From Deltaproteobacteria bacterium (lineage in GTDB: Bacteria > UBA10199 > SPLOWO2-01-44-7), in the NCBI GenBank assembly GCA_030688705.1, contig JAUYJH010000176.1:1-7119 (forward strand): DNA of 7,119 bases. The letters run 5' to 3'. The notes under the pieces were generated by a model. That model was not told where the DNA came from and did not search any database. It saw only the letters and a program-made list of their open reading frames with translations. How positions within the stretch are numbered: the first letter of the stretch is position 1; each line of letters opens with the position of its first letter. A program made the translations under genes and the position numbers. Below, in pieces: positions 5,002 through 7,119 of this stretch.

Positions 5002-7089
5002 ATGGCAGAAGCACAAGACATTTTAAGAAAAACAAGAAATATCGGCATTATCGCCCATATTGATGCCGGTAAGACCACGTGTACCGAACGGATCCTTTTT
5101 TACACCGGGATCACCTACAAAATAGGCGAGGTGCATGAGGGGACTGCCGTCATGGACTGGATGGAACAGGAGCAGGAACGGGGCATCACCATCACGGCGG
5201 CGGCAACCACCTGTTTTTGGAAGGGAACCCTCATCAACATCATCGACACCCCCGGGCATGTCGATTTTACCATCGAGGTCGAGCGAAGCCTGCGCGTGCT
5301 GGATGGTGCCATCGGCGTTTTTGATTCCGTTGCCGGTGTGGAGCCCCAGTCAGAAACCGTTTGGCGGCAAGCCAATCGCTATCATGTTCCCAGAATCGCC
5401 TTCATCAACAAAATGGATCGCGTCGGGGCCGATTTTTATATGTGCCTCGACATGATGCAAAACCGTCTCCGTGCCAATCCCGTTCCGTTTCAACTCCCAC
5501 TGGGTGCCGAGGACAAGTTCAGGGGAGTGATCGATCTCTGGAGCATGCAGGCCCATATTTATGACGAAGAGTCGATGGGTTCCAAGATCAGCATCTCTGA
5601 AATTCCGGATGACATGGTCGCGAAAACGAAACAACACCGTGAAAAATTGATTGAGGCCGTGGTGGAAGGGGACGACGCCCTTTTGCAAAAATATCTCGAA
5701 GGCAAAGCGCTGACCGAAGAAGAATTTAAAAAGGCGGCCAGAAAAGCGACTTTGGAATTGAGGATGACGCCGGTTTTTTGCGGCGCCGCCTTCAAGAACA
5801 AAGGGGTGCAAGAAGTGCTGGATGCCGTTGTTGATTTGCTCCCTTCACCTCTGGATTTGCCGGATGTGGAGGGGACCTCTCCGGACGATCCCGAAAAAAA
5901 GCTGACTCGCAAGGCGGACCCGGCCGCTCCGTTCGCAGCGCTCGCTTTCAAAATCATGAACGACCCCTTTGTGGGCCAATTGACTTTCTTCCGCGTCTAT
6001 TCCGGCAAGCTGGCTTCCGGCTCTTATATTTATAACGCCACAAAAGGAAAGCGGGAGCGGATTGGGCGTCTGTTAAGAATGCACGCGAATAAGCGTGAAG
6101 AGATCAAAGAAGTGGCGGCAGGCGATATCGCCGCCGCGGTTGGCCTTAAATACACCAGCACCGGTGATACCCTGGCCGACGAAAATAATCCCGTTGTTTT
6201 GGAATCGATGGTTTTCCCGGATCCCGTTATTTCTGTGGCGATTGAGCCCAAATCGAAGGCCGACGAAGAAAAATTGGGCGAGTCGCTTCAGAAATTGGCT
6301 TTGGAAGATCCCTCTTTCAGAGTCAAAGTGGATCCAGAGACAGGCCAGACCGTTCTTTCGGGAATGGGCGAGCTCCATCTGGAAATAATTGTTGATCGTC
6401 TGTTGCGCGAATTTAAAGTGGCGGCCAGTGTCGGAAAACCGCAGGTGGCTTACAAAGAAACAATCGGCAAAACAGTGGAGATTGAAGGAAAATACATTCG
6501 CCAGACCGGCGGCCGCGGCCAATACGGTCACGTTTGGCTCCGTCTCGAACCGCAAGAGCGGGGTAAAGGTTTTGAATTTTTGGACGAAGTGGTCGGCGGT
6601 TCCGTCCCCAGAGAGTTTATACAGCCGGTTCGCAAAGGAATCGTGGAAGCTCTTGAACGGGGCGTGTTGGCGGGGTATCCCCTGGTCGATTTGAAGGCGG
6701 CCCTTTTTGACGGTTCTTATCATGACGTGGACTCTTCCGAAATGGCCTTCAAAATTGCCGGCTCCATGGCATTAAAGGATGGGGCCAAAAAGGCGGGGCT
6801 CGTTTTGTTGGAACCGATCATGGATGTAGAAGTGGTGGTTCCGGAGGATTTTGTGGGCCCGGTAACGGGGGACCTTAATTCCCGCCGCGGCCGGATCAAC
6901 CGGAGCGAGGTGCGCCACGGTACGCAGGCGATCGGGGCCATGGTACCCTTGGCAAATATGTTTGGTTATGCTACGGACCTTCGGTCCATCACGCAGGGGC
7001 GCGCGAACTATACGATGCAGTTTTCACATTATGAACCGGCGCCGAAAAACGTCGCTGAAGAAGTGGTCAAGAAGTCGCAGGGGGGGTAA
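5002..7089 (+). CDS. fusA: Translation elongation factor G
   Basis: EF-G is the cytoplasmic GTPase that drives translocation of tRNA and mRNA and acts with RRF in ribosome recycling. The 695-residue product has the full five-domain length. GTPase motifs are the P-loop AHIDAGKTT (18-26), switch I ending RGITIT (60-65), DTPGH (82-86) with catalytic His86, NKMD (136-139) and the G5 region GAAFKNKG (261-268). Domain II follows from about 310. Domain III contains SGMGELHLEII (453-463). Domain IV has GGRGQYGHV (503-511) and the tip loop DGSYHDVDSSEMAFK (570-584) with His574, equivalent to the tip histidine that reaches the decoding centre. Domain V includes the GPVTGDLNSRRGRI block and GYATDLRS near the end. 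Linkage to rpsL-rpsG and intact motifs point to the canonical EF-G rather than a divergent EF-G2. The start follows the family N-terminus; the preceding TTTGAAAAG is a poor Shine-Dalgarno match. Confidence 0.99.
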   Translation: MAEAQDILRKTRNIGIIAHIDAGKTTCTERILFYTGITYKIGEVHEGTAVMDWMEQEQERGITITAAATTCFWKGTLINIIDTPGHVDFTIEVERSLRVLDGAIGVFDSVAGVEPQSETVWRQANRYHVPRIAFINKMDRVGADFYMCLDMMQNRLRANPVPFQLPLGAEDKFRGVIDLWSMQAHIYDEESMGSKISISEIPDDMVAKTKQHREKLIEAVVEGDDALLQKYLEGKALTEEEFKKAARKATLELRMTPVFCGAAFKNKGVQEVLDAVVDLLPSPLDLPDVEGTSPDDPEKKLTRKADPAAPFAALAFKIMNDPFVGQLTFFRVYSGKLASGSYIYNATKGKRERIGRLLRMHANKREEIKEVAAGDIAAAVGLKYTSTGDTLADENNPVVLESMVFPDPVISVAIEPKSKADEEKLGESLQKLALEDPSFRVKVDPETGQTVLSGMGELHLEIIVDRLLREFKVAASVGKPQVAYKETIGKTVEIEGKYIRQTGGRGQYGHVWLRLEPQERGKGFEFLDEVVGGSVPREFIQPVRKGIVEALERGVLAGYPLVDLKAALFDGSYHDVDSSEMAFKIAGSMALKDGAKKAGLVLLEPIMDVEVVVPEDFVGPVTGDLNSRRGRINRSEVRHGTQAIGAMVPLANMFGYATDLRSITQGRANYTMQFSHYEPAPKNVAEEVVKKSQGG

Positions 7090-7117
7090 AAAATAACGGT
7101 TTAATAAAAATAACGGT
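7089..7117 (+). repeat. Short direct repeat after fusA
   Basis: AAAAATAACGGT occurs exactly at 7089-7100 and 7106-7117, a period of 17 bases; the first copy uses the last base of the fusA stop. The window ends two bases later. By common gene order a tuf gene could follow, so this may be part of a fusA-tuf spacer. It could be a binding site or a chance duplication. Confidence 0.45.
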
Positions 7118-7119
7118 AT

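Overview
This window is a conserved bacterial core locus in the order rpoC (3' part), rpsL, rpsG, fusA. All genes are on the + strand and all reading frames are intact. It encodes the C-terminal ~94% of the RNA polymerase beta' subunit, ribosomal proteins S12 and S7, and elongation factor G. This is the classical junction of the rpoBC operon and the str operon. tuf often follows fusA, but the window ends 30 bases after the fusA stop. I see no mobile element, CRISPR array, tRNA, rRNA or accessory gene.

The organism looks like a Gram-negative bacterium of proteobacterial, probably 'deltaproteobacterial' type in the broad sense. The beta' subunit carries the large trigger-loop insertion (SI3) known from Proteobacteria and some related groups. 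Base composition is moderate, with A-rich spacers. The proteins look deltaproteobacterial from memory only, so the exact phylum cannot be fixed from this window.

Layout: 1-3882 rpoC, cut at its 5' end inside the N-terminal zinc ribbon. 3883-4052 is a 170-base spacer with a plausible sigma70-type promoter (TTGACG, 17 bases, TAGGTT, C-rich discriminator), a small leader hairpin, and a palindrome abutting the rpsL start. 4053-4424 rpsL. A 16-base gap carries the rpsG ribosome binding site. 4441-4914 rpsG. 4915-5001 is an 87-base gap filled largely by degenerate 7-base repeats that switch orientation and can fold into a long imperfect hairpin. 5002-7089 fusA. 7090-7119 is a short tail with a 12-base direct repeat.

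Together the genes make the transcription engine (beta'), two 30S proteins (S12 for decoding fidelity, S7 as head-assembly nucleator) and the translocase (EF-G). The new promoter suggests the str genes can be transcribed apart from rpoBC. The non-coding parts are the main interest: the heptad hairpin between rpsG and fusA, the lack of a Shine-Dalgarno sequence before rpsL, and an rpsL-rpsG gap too short for an E. coli-like S7 autoregulatory site. I found no convincing new biological system; the protein-coding content is ordinary housekeeping.
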